From NCBI GenBank assembly GCA_051953655.1, contig JBQCIO010000284.1, positions 1 through 12,858 of the forward strand: a stretch of 12,858 nucleotides of DNA, read 5' to 3'. The stretch is from JBQCHF01 sp051953655. GTDB taxonomy: Bacteria; Actinomycetota; Actinomycetes; Motilibacterales; Motilibacteraceae. Below the pieces are notes generated by a model that had not been told where the DNA came from, ran no database searches, and was given only the letters and a program-made list of their open reading frames with translations. Below are positions 5,279 to 11,753 of this stretch, one piece after another. Every line of letters begins with the position of its first letter. Within the stretch, counting starts at the first letter, position 1. Position numbers and translations under genes: made by a program.

Positions 5279-7275
5279 CACAGCAGCCGCCCGAGCTGGA
5301 ACACCAGCGTGGCCAGCGTCCAGGCGACCGCGAGCTGCACGCCGACGCCGAACACGGTCCAGCGCAGGCCGATCTCCCGCCGCTGCGCGGCCAGGGTGGC
5401 CACGCACGGGGTGTAGGCGAGCAGGAAGACGAGGAACGCGAGCACCGCCGGCACCGGGTGGCCGCCGGAGGAGCGCTGGAAGTCGGCCTTGAGCGAGGCG
5501 CCGAGGTGGCCGGGCTGGTGCGAGCCGGCCGGCTCGGCCACCGCGTAGGTCTGCGCCCAGGAGGTGATGACCGCCTCCTTGGCCACAAAGCCGACCACCA
5601 GCGCGCTGGAGGTGCGCCACTCCCCGAAGCCGGCGGGGTCGAAGACCGGGGCGATGACCTTCGCCGTGGCGGCGTAGGCGCTGTCGGCCACCGGCACGTC
5701 CCCGAAGCGCCCCTGTCCGGTCACCGGCACCGACTGCAGCACCCAGACGACCGCGACGGTGGCCACGATGATCCCGCTCGCGGTGCGCAGGAAGCCCTTG
5801 ACCCGCACCCAGGTGACGACGGCGAGCAGCCGGGGCGCCGGGCGCTGGTAGGGCGGCAGGTCGAGCACCAGCGGGTCCGCGCCCATGGTCCGCCACAGCG
5901 TCGAGCGCATCGCCAGGCCGACCAGGACGACCAGGACGACCGAGACGACGTACATGCCGAAGACCACGAGCCCGGCGTGCTGCGGGAAGAAGGTGCTGGC
6001 CACCAGCACGTAGACGGTGAGCCGGGCGCTGCACGAGGTGAACGGGACCAGCAGCGCGGTCATGACCCGCTGCCGGGCGTCGGGCAGCACCCGGGTGGCG
6101 CTGATGGCCGGCACGTTGCAGCCGAACCCCACGACCAGCGGCAGGAAGGCCCGGCCGGGCAGGCCGATCGAGCGCATGAGCCGGTCGGTGACCACGGCCG
6201 CGCGGGCCATGTAGCCGCTGTCCTCGAGCAGGGCGAGCAGCAGGAACATCACGGCCATGAGCGGCAGGAAGGTGAGCAGCATGCCGACGCCGGCGACCAG
6301 GCCGTCGACGACGAAGCCGCGCACGAACGAGCCGCCCAGCCCGACCGCGTCGAAGACCGCGCCGAACAGGCTGCTCACCGGCCCGGCGACGAACCGGTCC
6401 AGCGCGTCCTGCAGCGGGGCGGCCACGCTGGTGGTGGCCTGGAAGACGAGCCACATCACGGCGAGGAACAGCAGCGGGCCGACCACCGGCGAGACCGCCC
6501 AGCGGTCCACCCGGTCCGACCATGAGCGCCGCGGCGCGTCGCCCTGCGTGGTGGACGCGGCCACCACCGACTCGATCCAGCCGAAGCGCTCGTCGGCCAG
6601 GGCGAGGTCGTCGGGCTCGGCGCCGTCGCCGTCCGGCACCGGCCGCGGGAGCGGGGCCGGCGCGGTGCGGGCGGCGGCCACCGCACCGGCGAGGTCGTCC
6701 ACCCCGCGGCGGTGGCGCGGGTCCAGCACCACCGCCGGCACCCCGGCCGCGGCGGCGAGCGCGGCGCCGTCGACGCCGGTGCCGCGGCGCGCGGCCAGGT
6801 CGGTCATCGTGACGGCCAGCACGAGCCGGGCGGAGGTCTCGCGCAGCTGGGCCACGAGGTAGAGGCTGCGGGCCAGGTGGGCGGCGTCGACGACGGCCAC
6901 GACGACGTCGGGGCGCTCGCTCTCGGGCACCTCCAGCAGCAGCTGGCGGGTGAGCTCCTCGTCCGGCGAGACCGGGTCCAGGCTGTAGGCGCCGGGCAGG
7001 TCGACCAGCGCGAAGCTCTGGGGGCCGCACGCGCACCCCTCGCTGCAGCCGCACGCGGCCGGGAGGCGCCAGGCGCCGCGGCCGACCTCCACCGTGGTGC
7101 CCGGCCAGTTGCCCATCGTGCGGCGGGCACCGGTGAGGGCGTTGAAGAGCGTGGACTTGCCCGCGTTGGGGGCGCCGACGAGGGCGACGACGGGGGCGCC
7201 GGCCGGGGCGAGGCCGCCCCCGCCATCGGTGTGGCAGGAGGGCGCGGCGACCGGGGCCGCGGCGGGGCGCGTCAC
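5275..7275 (-). CDS. feoB: Ferrous iron transporter FeoB
   Basis: This 666-residue inner-membrane Fe(II) transporter has an N-terminal G domain. G1 is GAPNAGKS (34-41), the G2 region GNWPGTT (55-61), G3 DLPG (92-95). G4 is TMTD (156-159) where NxxD is usual, so the guanine-contacting Asn is replaced by Thr. Between G2 and G3 is a cysteine-rich insertion, C75, C77, C81 and C83 (CGCSEGCAC). From about residue 264 the membrane part carries the Gate motifs EDSGYMAR (351-358), GFGCNVPAI (383-391), PFTSCSARL (411-419) and the repeated gate VGFVAKEAVI (561-570) with YTPCVATL (621-628). It is somewhat shorter than the E. coli protein (773 residues, from memory) and appears complete. The GTG start overlaps the feoA stop by four bases. 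Expression should follow the iron box upstream of feoA. Confidence 0.97.
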   Translation of the reverse strand: MTRPAAAPVAAPSCHTDGGGGLAPAGAPVVALVGAPNAGKSTLFNALTGARRTMGNWPGTTVEVGRGAWRLPAACGCSEGCACGPQSFALVDLPGAYSLDPVSPDEELTRQLLLEVPESERPDVVVAVVDAAHLARSLYLVAQLRETSARLVLAVTMTDLAARRGTGVDGAALAAAAGVPAVVLDPRHRRGVDDLAGAVAAARTAPAPLPRPVPDGDGAEPDDLALADERFGWIESVVAASTTQGDAPRRSWSDRVDRWAVSPVVGPLLFLAVMWLVFQATTSVAAPLQDALDRFVAGPVSSLFGAVFDAVGLGGSFVRGFVVDGLVAGVGMLLTFLPLMAVMFLLLALLEDSGYMARAAVVTDRLMRSIGLPGRAFLPLVVGFGCNVPAISATRVLPDARQRVMTALLVPFTSCSARLTVYVLVASTFFPQHAGLVVFGMYVVSVVLVVLVGLAMRSTLWRTMGADPLVLDLPPYQRPAPRLLAVVTWVRVKGFLRTASGIIVATVAVVWVLQSVPVTGQGRFGDVPVADSAYAATAKVIAPVFDPAGFGEWRTSSALVVGFVAKEAVITSWAQTYAVAEPAGSHQPGHLGASLKADFQRSSGGHPVPAVLAFLVFLLAYTPCVATLAAQRREIGLRWTVFGVGVQLAVAWTLATLVFQLGRLLW

Positions 7276-7619
7276 GCGGGGGTCGCCGGGGCGACGGGGG
7301 CATCAAGGAGGACCGGCAGGGCGGCGAGGGTGCGCCGGTCCAGCGCGATCCGGCCGTGGTCGACGCCCACGACCCGTCCGCCTCCGGCGGTGCGCTGCAG
7401 CACCTCGACGGACCGGCCGCGGCGCAGCCCCAGCTCGGCCAGGCGGCGGGCGAGCCCGGCCGGCGCGAGCGGCTGGGCGAGCGTGGCGCGACCCCCGACG
7501 GGCACGTCGGCGAGGCTCGTCGTGGCACCGACGTCGAGGCCCGCTCCGAGGTGGGCAGCGCCCGCCCCCGTGTCCCCCTCGCCGCGGCTCGCGCCGGTCC
7601 ATGCCCTGCCGGTGTCCAT
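7272..7619 (-). CDS. feoA: FeoA-family protein
   Basis: The 115-residue product is a small cytoplasmic SH3-like FeoA-domain protein thought to assist FeoB. The domain occupies about 35-108 (SLADVPVGGRATLAQ, LAELGLRRGRSVEVLQ, GRIALDRRTLAALPV). The first 33 residues are a Gly/Ala-rich extension not usual in FeoA. The ATG at 7619 fits a leaderless message: the -10 box TACGGT ends six bases before it, and no ribosome site is visible. It is the first gene of feoABC and shares GTGA with feoB. Confidence 0.92.
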   Translation of the reverse strand: MDTGRAWTGASRGEGDTGAGAAHLGAGLDVGATTSLADVPVGGRATLAQPLAPAGLARRLAELGLRRGRSVEVLQRTAGGGRVVGVDHGRIALDRRTLAALPVLLDAPVAPATPA

Positions 7620-7625
7620 GCCGTC

Positions 7626-7655
7626 ACCGTAACGCAGGTAGGTAAGGCTTGCCTA
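7626..7655 (-). promoter_or_regulatory. Leaderless promoter of feoABC
   Basis: On the minus strand TAGGCA (-35, 7650-7655) and TACGGT (-10, 7626-7631) are separated by 18 bases. The -10 ends six bases before the feoA ATG, so transcription should begin at or next to the start codon. Confidence 0.6.
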
Positions 7656-7656
7656 A
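7638..7656. promoter_or_regulatory. DtxR/IdeR iron box upstream of feoA
   Basis: On the minus strand the site reads TTAGGCAAGCCTTACCTAC, matching 15 of 19 positions of the DtxR/IdeR consensus (TTAGGTTAGSCTAACCTAA). It covers the predicted -35 and spacer, where bound iron-loaded repressor would block polymerase. DtxR-family control of iron uptake is well established in actinobacteria; applying it here is inference from the match and position. Confidence 0.85.
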
Positions 7657-7684
7657 GTCCGAGGTCCCGAACCGGGGTCCGGAC

Positions 7685-7840
7685 TCAGGTGCCGGCGTTG
7701 CGCCGCACCCAGCCCCAGGCCGCGGTGGCGATGAACAGGACAGCACCGATGACCAGCAACCACAGCAGCCCCTTGACCACCGCGCCGACCACGATGAAGG
7801 CCAGCCAGACGATGAGCAGCAGGGCGATGACGGCGAGCAT
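7685..7840 (-). CDS. Small hydrophobic membrane protein, 51 residues
   Basis: The peptide is almost entirely hydrophobic and should form one or two membrane helices (about 2-22 and 25-42), ending in a basic WVRRNAGT tail. The ATG at 7840 has GGGAGGAC five bases upstream, a strong ribosome site. It resembles the short hydrophobic peptides common in actinobacteria that have no assigned function. It runs the same way as feoA but lies 65 bases upstream of it, beyond the feo promoter, and is probably a separate unit. Divergent from the ruc-like gene. Confidence 0.75.
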   Translation of the reverse strand: MLAVIALLLIVWLAFIVVGAVVKGLLWLLVIGAVLFIATAAWGWVRRNAGT

Positions 7841-7854
7841 GGGGTCCTCCCGGG

Positions 7855-7872
7855 TGGTGATCGTGGTGATCG
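7855..7872. repeat. Duplicated 9-mer TGGTGATCG
   Basis: TGGTGATCG occurs twice back to back (7855-7863 and 7864-7872), 15 bases upstream of the small membrane protein gene. It could be a direct-repeat regulator site or chance. Confidence 0.4.
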
Positions 7873-8015
7873 CGCGCTGGGACGGTCCCCGCAGCGACAG
7901 ACCGGTCCTGCCCGGCACGGGTCGTCGGGGAACCGGACGACGACCTCCGTCAACGGATCGCAATGTGCGAGAGGGAGGGGGACGCGTGGACGGCGGTGGC
8001 GCGCCTCGGGCATCA

Positions 8016-8042
8016 TTGGCACTCGAGGGGCGCGAGTGCCAA
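8016..8042. promoter_or_regulatory. CIRCE element (HrcA operator)
   Basis: TTGGCACTC, nine bases, then GAGTGCCAA: a perfect 9-bp inverted repeat with the N9 spacing of CIRCE (TTAGCACTC-N9-GAGTGCTAA), differing by one symmetric base per arm. It lies 36 bases ahead of the GTG of the zinc-ribbon gene, where bound HrcA repressor would block transcription or initiation. HrcA and the chaperonin genes are not in this window. Release on heat shock is the expected behaviour. Confidence 0.88.
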
Positions 8043-8077
8043 GGCGGCCCCCGTCGGGCCGGAACGAGGAGGGTCAC

Positions 8078-8431
8078 GTGCCGACGTACCAGTACGCGTG
8101 CACGGAGTGCGGGCACCAGTTCGAGGCGGTGCAGTCCTTCAGCGACGCCGCGCTCACCGAGTGCCCGCAGTGCCAGGGGCGCCTGCGCAAGGTGTTCTCC
8201 GCCGTCGGCGTCGTCTTCAAGGGCTCGGGCTTCTACCGCACCGACAGCCGCAGCTCGGGCAAGACGTCGACCGGCAGCAGCTCCAGCACGTCGTCCGGCG
8301 ATGCGTCGAGCACGTCGTCGGGGAGCTCGTCGACCTCGGGCAGCACCAGCGGCTCGGCCAGCACGAGCAGCTCCAGCAGCAGCTCGACCAGCTCGGGTGG
8401 CTCGTCGTCCACCGCGGGCAGCGCCGCCTGA
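8078..8431 (+). CDS. ruc: FmdB-family zinc-ribbon protein, Ruc-like redox chaperone
   Basis: The 117-residue product starts PTYQYACTECGHQFE and carries the zinc ribbon C8-x2-C11 and C29-x2-C32, then the conserved RLRKVFSAVGVVFKGSGFYRTD block (about 34-56). The rest (about 57-117) is a Ser/Thr/Gly-rich disordered tail. This architecture matches Mycobacterium tuberculosis Rv0991c (Ruc), described as a heat-induced chaperone that is activated by oxidation of its zinc cysteines and needs its disordered tail. The GTG start has GAGGAGGG upstream. A CIRCE operator ahead of it agrees with heat control. In M. tuberculosis Rv0991c also lies near mscL, as here, supporting orthology. The chaperone role is inferred. 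Confidence 0.88.
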   Translation: MPTYQYACTECGHQFEAVQSFSDAALTECPQCQGRLRKVFSAVGVVFKGSGFYRTDSRSSGKTSTGSSSSTSSGDASSTSSGSSSTSGSTSGSASTSSSSSSSTSSGGSSSTAGSAA

Positions 8432-8443
8432 CACCGTCCCCAG

Positions 8444-8461
8444 CCGGGCCGCGCGGCCCGG
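8444..8461. terminator. GC-rich perfect palindrome after the zinc-ribbon gene
   Basis: An 18-base perfect palindrome (CCGGGCC GCGC GGCCCGG) begins 13 bases after the stop codon. It can form a 7-bp stem with a 4-base loop. No U tract follows. It is a plausible terminator, consistent with a separate leaderless promoter for the next gene. Confidence 0.55.
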
Positions 8462-8481
8462 TCGGGAGCGACGGGCGCCGG

Positions 8482-8487
8482 TAGCGT
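8482..8487 (+). promoter_or_regulatory. -10 box of a leaderless promoter for mtnP
   Basis: TAGCGT lies seven bases before the GTG start of the phosphorylase gene, and no ribosome site is visible. This is the usual actinobacterial layout for leaderless messages. The -35 is not clear. Confidence 0.5.
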
Positions 8488-8494
8488 CCCCGGC

Positions 8495-9361
8495 GTGACC
8501 TCGTCCCCCACGCCCACCGCGGCCGAGCTGCGCGCCCTGCCCGCCTACGCCGGCCCGCGGGCCGAGGTGGGCGTCATCGGCGGCTCCGGCCTCTACTCCT
8601 TCCTCACCGACGCGCACGAGGTCGAGGTCGTCACCCCCTGGGGGGAGCCGTCGGCGCCGCTGGTCGTCGGCGAGGTCTCGGGGCGGCGGGTCGCCTTCCT
8701 GCCCCGGCACGGGCGCGACCACCGGTTCCCGCCGCACCGGGTCAACTACCGCGCCAACCTGTGGGCGCTGCGGACCGTCGGTGTGCGGCAGGTGCTCGCC
8801 CCATGCGCGGTCGGGTCGCTGCGCCGCGAGCTCGGGCCGGGGCGGCTCGTGGTGCCGGACCAGATCGTCGACCGCACCTGGGGCCGGCAGCAGACCTACT
8901 TCGACGGCGCCGACGGCGTGGTCCACGTCAGCGTGGCCGACCCCTACTGCCACAGCGGCCGCGAGGTGGTCCTGTCCACCGCGCGCACCCGCCGGCTGGA
9001 CCCGGTCGACGGCGGCACCCTCGTCGTCATCAACGGCCCGCGCTTCTCCACCCGGGCCGAGTCGCGGTGGCACGCGGCGGCGGGCTGGTCGCTGGTCGGG
9101 ATGACCGGGATGCCCGAGGCGGCGCTGGCCCGCGAGCTGGCGATGCACTACACGGCCGTCGCGCTGGTCACCGACCACGACGCCGGCGTGGAGCACGGCG
9201 AGGGCGTCACCCACGAGGAGGTCCTGCGGGTGTTCGCCGAGAACATCGCCGACGTCCGCGACCTCCTGCACGCGGTGATCCCCGAGCTGCCTCAGGCGCC
9301 GGACGGATGCGGCTGCGAGCAGGTCCACGACGGGGTCCGCCTGCCCTTCCCGCTGCCGTGA
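8495..9361 (+). CDS. mtnP: S-methyl-5'-thioadenosine phosphorylase
   Basis: This 288-residue cytosolic enzyme belongs to the PNP/MTAP family. It splits methylthioadenosine with phosphate into adenine and methylthioribose-1-phosphate in methionine salvage. Phosphate-binding GVIGGSGLY (26-34), RHG (71-73), NYRAN (84-88) and CAVGSLR (104-110) are present, followed by PDQIVDRT (121-128), NGPRFSTRAES (180-190) and MTGMPEAALARE (203-214). TDHDAG (226-231) has Asp at both positions (D227, D229) that read the 6-amino group of adenine in MTAP, where purine nucleoside phosphorylases carry Asn. A specificity for methylthioadenosine or adenosine is therefore expected. The N terminus is about 20 residues longer than typical, and the C-terminal VRLPFPLP resembles the mycobacterial protein. 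The GTG start fits a leaderless promoter. Confidence 0.93.
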   Translation: MTSSPTPTAAELRALPAYAGPRAEVGVIGGSGLYSFLTDAHEVEVVTPWGEPSAPLVVGEVSGRRVAFLPRHGRDHRFPPHRVNYRANLWALRTVGVRQVLAPCAVGSLRRELGPGRLVVPDQIVDRTWGRQQTYFDGADGVVHVSVADPYCHSGREVVLSTARTRRLDPVDGGTLVVINGPRFSTRAESRWHAAAGWSLVGMTGMPEAALARELAMHYTAVALVTDHDAGVEHGEGVTHEEVLRVFAENIADVRDLLHAVIPELPQAPDGCGCEQVHDGVRLPFPLP

Positions 9362-9376
9362 CCGCGCCGGCGCGAA

Positions 9377-9397
9377 GGCGGGCGGCTCGCGCCCGCC
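9377..9397 (+). terminator. Hairpin after mtnP
   Basis: An 8-bp perfect stem (GGCGGGCG / CGCCCGCC) with a 5-base loop lies 16 bases past the mtnP stop codon. There is no U tract. It may only partly reduce read-through, since the next gene starts 17 bases later. Confidence 0.5.
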
Positions 9398-9413
9398 CCG
9401 CGGACGGGCGCGG

Positions 9414-10160
9414 GTGAGCGGCCCGCTGCCGCTGCGACGGGCCTCCGCCGCACCGCGCCGGCGCGACGTCGTCGGCGAGGCCCAGCGGCTGCTGGCCCGC
9501 CACCGGCGGCTCGTCGCGGCGCTGCTGCTGGCGGCCGCGGCCGCCGTGGCGGTGGGCGCCCTGGCCCCGGCTCCCCCGCCGACCCGCCCGGTCGTGGTCG
9601 CTGTCCGGGACCTGCCGGCCGGGGTGGAGCTGGGAGCCGGCGACGTCGCCGTCCAGGACCTGCCGCCGCCCGCCCGGCCGTCCGGATCGCTGCCGGACGT
9701 GACCGCCGCTGTCGGCCGCACCCTGGCCGCGCCGGTCCGCCGCGGCGAGCCCCTCACCGACGCCCGGCTGGTCGGCCCCGGGCTGCTGGCCGGTGCCCCG
9801 GCGGGGCAGGTGGCCGCACCGGTCCGGGTGGCCGATCCGGCCGAGGCCGCCCTGGTGCGTCCCGGCGACGTCGTCGACGTCCTCGCCGTCACCGCCCCCG
9901 TCGCGGCCGCCGCCGTGATGGCCGTCCCGCCGTCCGTGGCGTCGTCGGCCCCAGCCGACGCAGGGCCGGGCGGAGGAGCCAGCACGGTGGCCGCGGGCGT
10001 GCGCGTCCTCACCACGGTGACGGGGTCGGCCGACGGGGCGGGCGGGCTCGACGGGCTGGGCGGCGCCCTGGTGGTGGTCGCCACCGACGCCCCCACCGCG
10101 CGCGCCCTGGCTGCCGCGGCCGCGGTGGCCCGGCTCTCGCTGGTGCTCCGGGGCGGCTGA
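9414..10160 (+). CDS. SAF-domain (CpaB/RcpC-like) single-pass membrane protein
   Basis: The 248-residue product has a basic cytoplasmic N terminus, one membrane helix (about 32-51), and an outward-facing SAF domain (about 58-121: VVVAVRDLPAGVELGAGDV, GRTLAAPVRRGEPLTDARLV). A second region (about 131-246) containing VADPAEAALVRPGDVVDVLAV resembles the C-terminal half of RcpC/CpaB, a Flp pilus assembly factor. No other Flp/Tad pilus gene is present, so a pilus role is unsupported. Such solitary SAF proteins occur near mscL and the FmdB-type gene in actinobacteria, as I recall. The GTG start at 9414 has only a weak purine stretch upstream. Function unknown. Confidence 0.85.
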   Translation: MSGPLPLRRASAAPRRRDVVGEAQRLLARHRRLVAALLLAAAAAVAVGALAPAPPPTRPVVVAVRDLPAGVELGAGDVAVQDLPPPARPSGSLPDVTAAVGRTLAAPVRRGEPLTDARLVGPGLLAGAPAGQVAAPVRVADPAEAALVRPGDVVDVLAVTAPVAAAAVMAVPPSVASSAPADAGPGGGASTVAAGVRVLTTVTGSADGAGGLDGLGGALVVVATDAPTARALAAAAAVARLSLVLRGG

Positions 10161-10172
10161 GCCGGGCGCACT

Positions 10173-10221
10173 GCGGAAAGCGGAAGGCGGAACACCAAAC
10201 ACGGAACACGGAAGGCGGGAC
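10173..10221. repeat. Seven-copy heptamer tandem repeat upstream of mscL
   Basis: Seven consecutive 7-bp units fit the consensus RCGGAAN. The first three are GCGGAA plus a variable base. Unit 4 (10194-10200) is degenerate, units 5 and 6 start ACGGAA, and unit 7 (10215-10221) is GCGGGAC. The array is purine-rich against the GC-balanced surroundings and lies between the SAF gene stop and mscL, 120 bases before the mscL start. Confidence 0.8.
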
Positions 10222-10340
10222 GAGGAGAGCCGCGCGCCGCGTCGCACTTCGGCCGTCAGCCGTGGCAGGGTTCCTCGCGGTCAGCCCGTAGCCGCCCGTC
10301 CACCTGTTGAGCACCCCGTGACCAGCAAGGAGCGCTTTCG

Positions 10341-10754
10341 ATGATCAAGGGCTTCCGCGACTTCATCCTCCGCGGCAACGTCATCGACCTGGCGATCGCG
10401 GTCGTCATCGGCACCGCCTTCGCCGCGGTGGTCAAGGCGGTCACCGACGCCCTCATCACGCCGCTGATCAACGCGGTCGGGACGCCCACCAGCGCGGGGC
10501 TCGGCTTCTCCCTGCGCCACACCAACCCCGATGTCGAGAAGGCCACCTTCATCAACATCTCGGCGATCATCAACGCGGTGATCGTCTTCCTGATCACCGC
10601 GGTCGTCGTCTACTTCCTCGTCGTCGTCCCCATGAACAAGCTCATGGAGCGGCGCAAGCGCGGCGAGGTCCCGGAGGTGGCGGCCACGCCCGAGGACGTC
10701 GCGCTGCTGCAGGAGATCCGCGACATCCTGCGCGACCGCAGCGGCGTCGCCTGA
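10341..10754 (+). CDS. mscL: Large-conductance mechanosensitive channel MscL
   Basis: This 137-residue membrane protein opens a wide pore under membrane tension and releases solutes in hypo-osmotic shock. The N-terminal amphipathic stretch MIKGFRDFILRGNV leads into TM1 (about 14-45, DLAIAVVIGTAFAAVV), a periplasmic loop with GFSLRH, TM2 (about 72-97) and a basic cytoplasmic segment MERRKRGE. A C-terminal helix follows (PEDVALLQEIRDILRD). Length and motifs match the family. The ATG has AAGGAG eight bases upstream. Its 3' end converges on a minus-strand gene only 39 bases away, with no clear terminator between them. Confidence 0.97.
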   Translation: MIKGFRDFILRGNVIDLAIAVVIGTAFAAVVKAVTDALITPLINAVGTPTSAGLGFSLRHTNPDVEKATFINISAIINAVIVFLITAVVVYFLVVVPMNKLMERRKRGEVPEVAATPEDVALLQEIRDILRDRSGVA

Positions 10755-10793
10755 CGCGGCGCGACGGCGGCCAGGGGCATCGCCCGGGGCGGA

Positions 10794-10928
10794 TCAGCCG
10801 CCGTGGTGCGGGGGCACCTCGCGCCGCAGGCGCTCGTCGTTGTCGGACTCGCGCTCGCCCCAGCCCTCGTCCCGCTCGTCGCGGGTGCGGTCCGGCAGCA
10901 GGTCCTCGTCCGGCCCGTCACCGATCAC
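10794..10928 (-). CDS. Short acidic conserved-type protein, 44 residues
   Basis: The charged, probably disordered peptide contains DEDLLPDRTRDERDEGWGE and ends REVPPHHGG. Similar short actinobacterial proteins with a DxTDEGWG block and a terminal PPHH motif are familiar to me, but no function is known. The GTG start overlaps the stop of the CBS gene by four bases (GTGA), so it is translationally coupled to it. Too short and unusual for shadow coding: the overlap geometry and the clean stop support it as a real gene. Confidence 0.7.
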   Translation of the reverse strand: MIGDGPDEDLLPDRTRDERDEGWGERESDNDERLRREVPPHHGG

Positions 10929-11398
10929 GCCAGCTCCCCGGCGTGCAGCTCGCCGGCCTCGAGGGCGTCGGTCCGGCCCGGCACCAGCCGCCAGGGCTCG
11001 ACCAGCCGGTCGGTGGCCAGGGGGGCGTCGCCGGGGGCGCGGACCAGCGCGGCGAAGACACCGGCCACGTCGCGCTGGGAGAGCATCCCGAGCACCTGCC
11101 CGGCCGGGTCCAGCACCGGCAGGTAGCGCAGGCCGTGGAAGGACATCAGGCGGGCCGCGGTGGCCAGCGGCAGGTCCGGGGTGGCCGTGACGGTGACCGG
11201 CGACATCGCCTCGGCCACCGAGGTCTCGTCGAGGTCCGCGCCGGCGGCGATGAGCCGGAGCAGGTCCCGCTCGGTGAGCAGCCCCACCAGCCGGTCGCCC
11301 TCCAGGACGAGCAGCGCGCCGGTCTGCTGGCGCCACATCCGGGCGGCGGCGGTGCGCAGGTCCTCGTTGCGCTCGTCGGTGGTGCAGACGCCGGTCAT
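10925..11398 (-). CDS. Two-CBS-domain protein
   Basis: The 157-residue soluble product is a CBS pair that probably binds adenosyl nucleotides. CBS 1 covers about 1-50 (TAAARMWRQQTGALLVL, LVGLLTERDLL) and CBS 2 about 60-117 (VAEAMSPVTVTATPDLPL, LRYLPVLDPAGQVLGMLSQRDV). The tail 118-157 is unrecognised. The start is uncertain. ATG 11398 lies directly at the first CBS motif and has no ribosome site. In-frame GTGs at 11470 and 11476 would add 24 or 26 residues, including four copies of a five-residue repeat (PTAQT-type). The partner protein is not identifiable; the 44-residue gene overlaps its end. Confidence 0.85.
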   Translation of the reverse strand: MTGVCTTDERNEDLRTAAARMWRQQTGALLVLEGDRLVGLLTERDLLRLIAAGADLDETSVAEAMSPVTVTATPDLPLATAARLMSFHGLRYLPVLDPAGQVLGMLSQRDVAGVFAALVRAPGDAPLATDRLVEPWRLVPGRTDALEAGELHAGELA

Positions 11399-11458
11399 GA
11401 ACCGGGCCGTCGTGAACTGAGCCGTCGGAGTCTGAGCCGTCGGAGTGTGAGCCGTCGG
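11399..11458. repeat. Four 15-bp tandem units at the CBS gene start
   Basis: Four units of 15 bp (11399-11413, 11414-11428, 11429-11443, 11444-11458) share GAGCCGTCGG-like cores on the plus strand. The last three are nearly identical. Read on the minus strand they give PTAHT, PTAQT, PTAQF and TTARF. Depending on the true start they are an N-terminal repeat or the leader of the CBS gene. Confidence 0.85.
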
Positions 11459-11753
11459 AAACCGCGCCACGTCCACGTCGGCCCGCCCAGGTCGCTCGCC
11501 GGCGGCCGACCCCGGTGTCGGCCTCCTCGTCGAGGTCGAGGGTAGCCGGGCCGCGCCCTCGCCACAGCCCTCGGCGTCCGGTCCGCCCCGATCGGTCCGG
11601 CTTCGCGGGTCAGGCCCGCGGGGCTCGTGCGGCCGCCGGACCGTTAGGGTCGTCGAGGCGGCCGCTCCCCCTGCTCCGACAGGTTGTAGGACGGGTTGAG
11701 GCAGGGCGGGTGCCCCGCCGACGACCAGTTCAGCCGAGCAGCTGGGACCCGGG
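11459..11753. other. Divergent intergenic region, CBS gene and mscS
   Basis: About 295 bases without a convincing gene, or about 355 if the repeat array is non-coding. It must hold the promoters of both divergent units. A plus-strand TAGGGT at 11645-11650 is the best mscS -10 candidate. On the minus strand a TACCCT near 11539-11544 is a candidate for the CBS gene. Nothing else is recognisable. Confidence 0.45.
11645..11650 (+). promoter_or_regulatory. Possible -10 box of the mscS unit
   Basis: TAGGGT fits TANNNT and lies about 100 bases before the channel's ATG. The -35 region is not convincing. Confidence 0.3.

Noticed and set aside
7841..8015. HspR (HAIR) site or an additional small gene in the divergent gap
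   Set aside because: No CTTGAGT-N7-ACTCAAG-type repeat is visible, and open frames here lack ribosome sites and plausible composition.
8233..8517. A Leu/Glu/Asp-rich minus-strand frame opposite the Ser-rich tail
   Set aside because: It is the reverse complement of the Ser codon repeats (AGC/TCG) of the zinc-ribbon gene and has no independent start signal.
9414..10160. A Flp/Tad pilus locus
   Set aside because: Only one CpaB/RcpC-like SAF protein is present. There is no pilin, secretion ATPase, prepilin peptidase or TadE-like gene.
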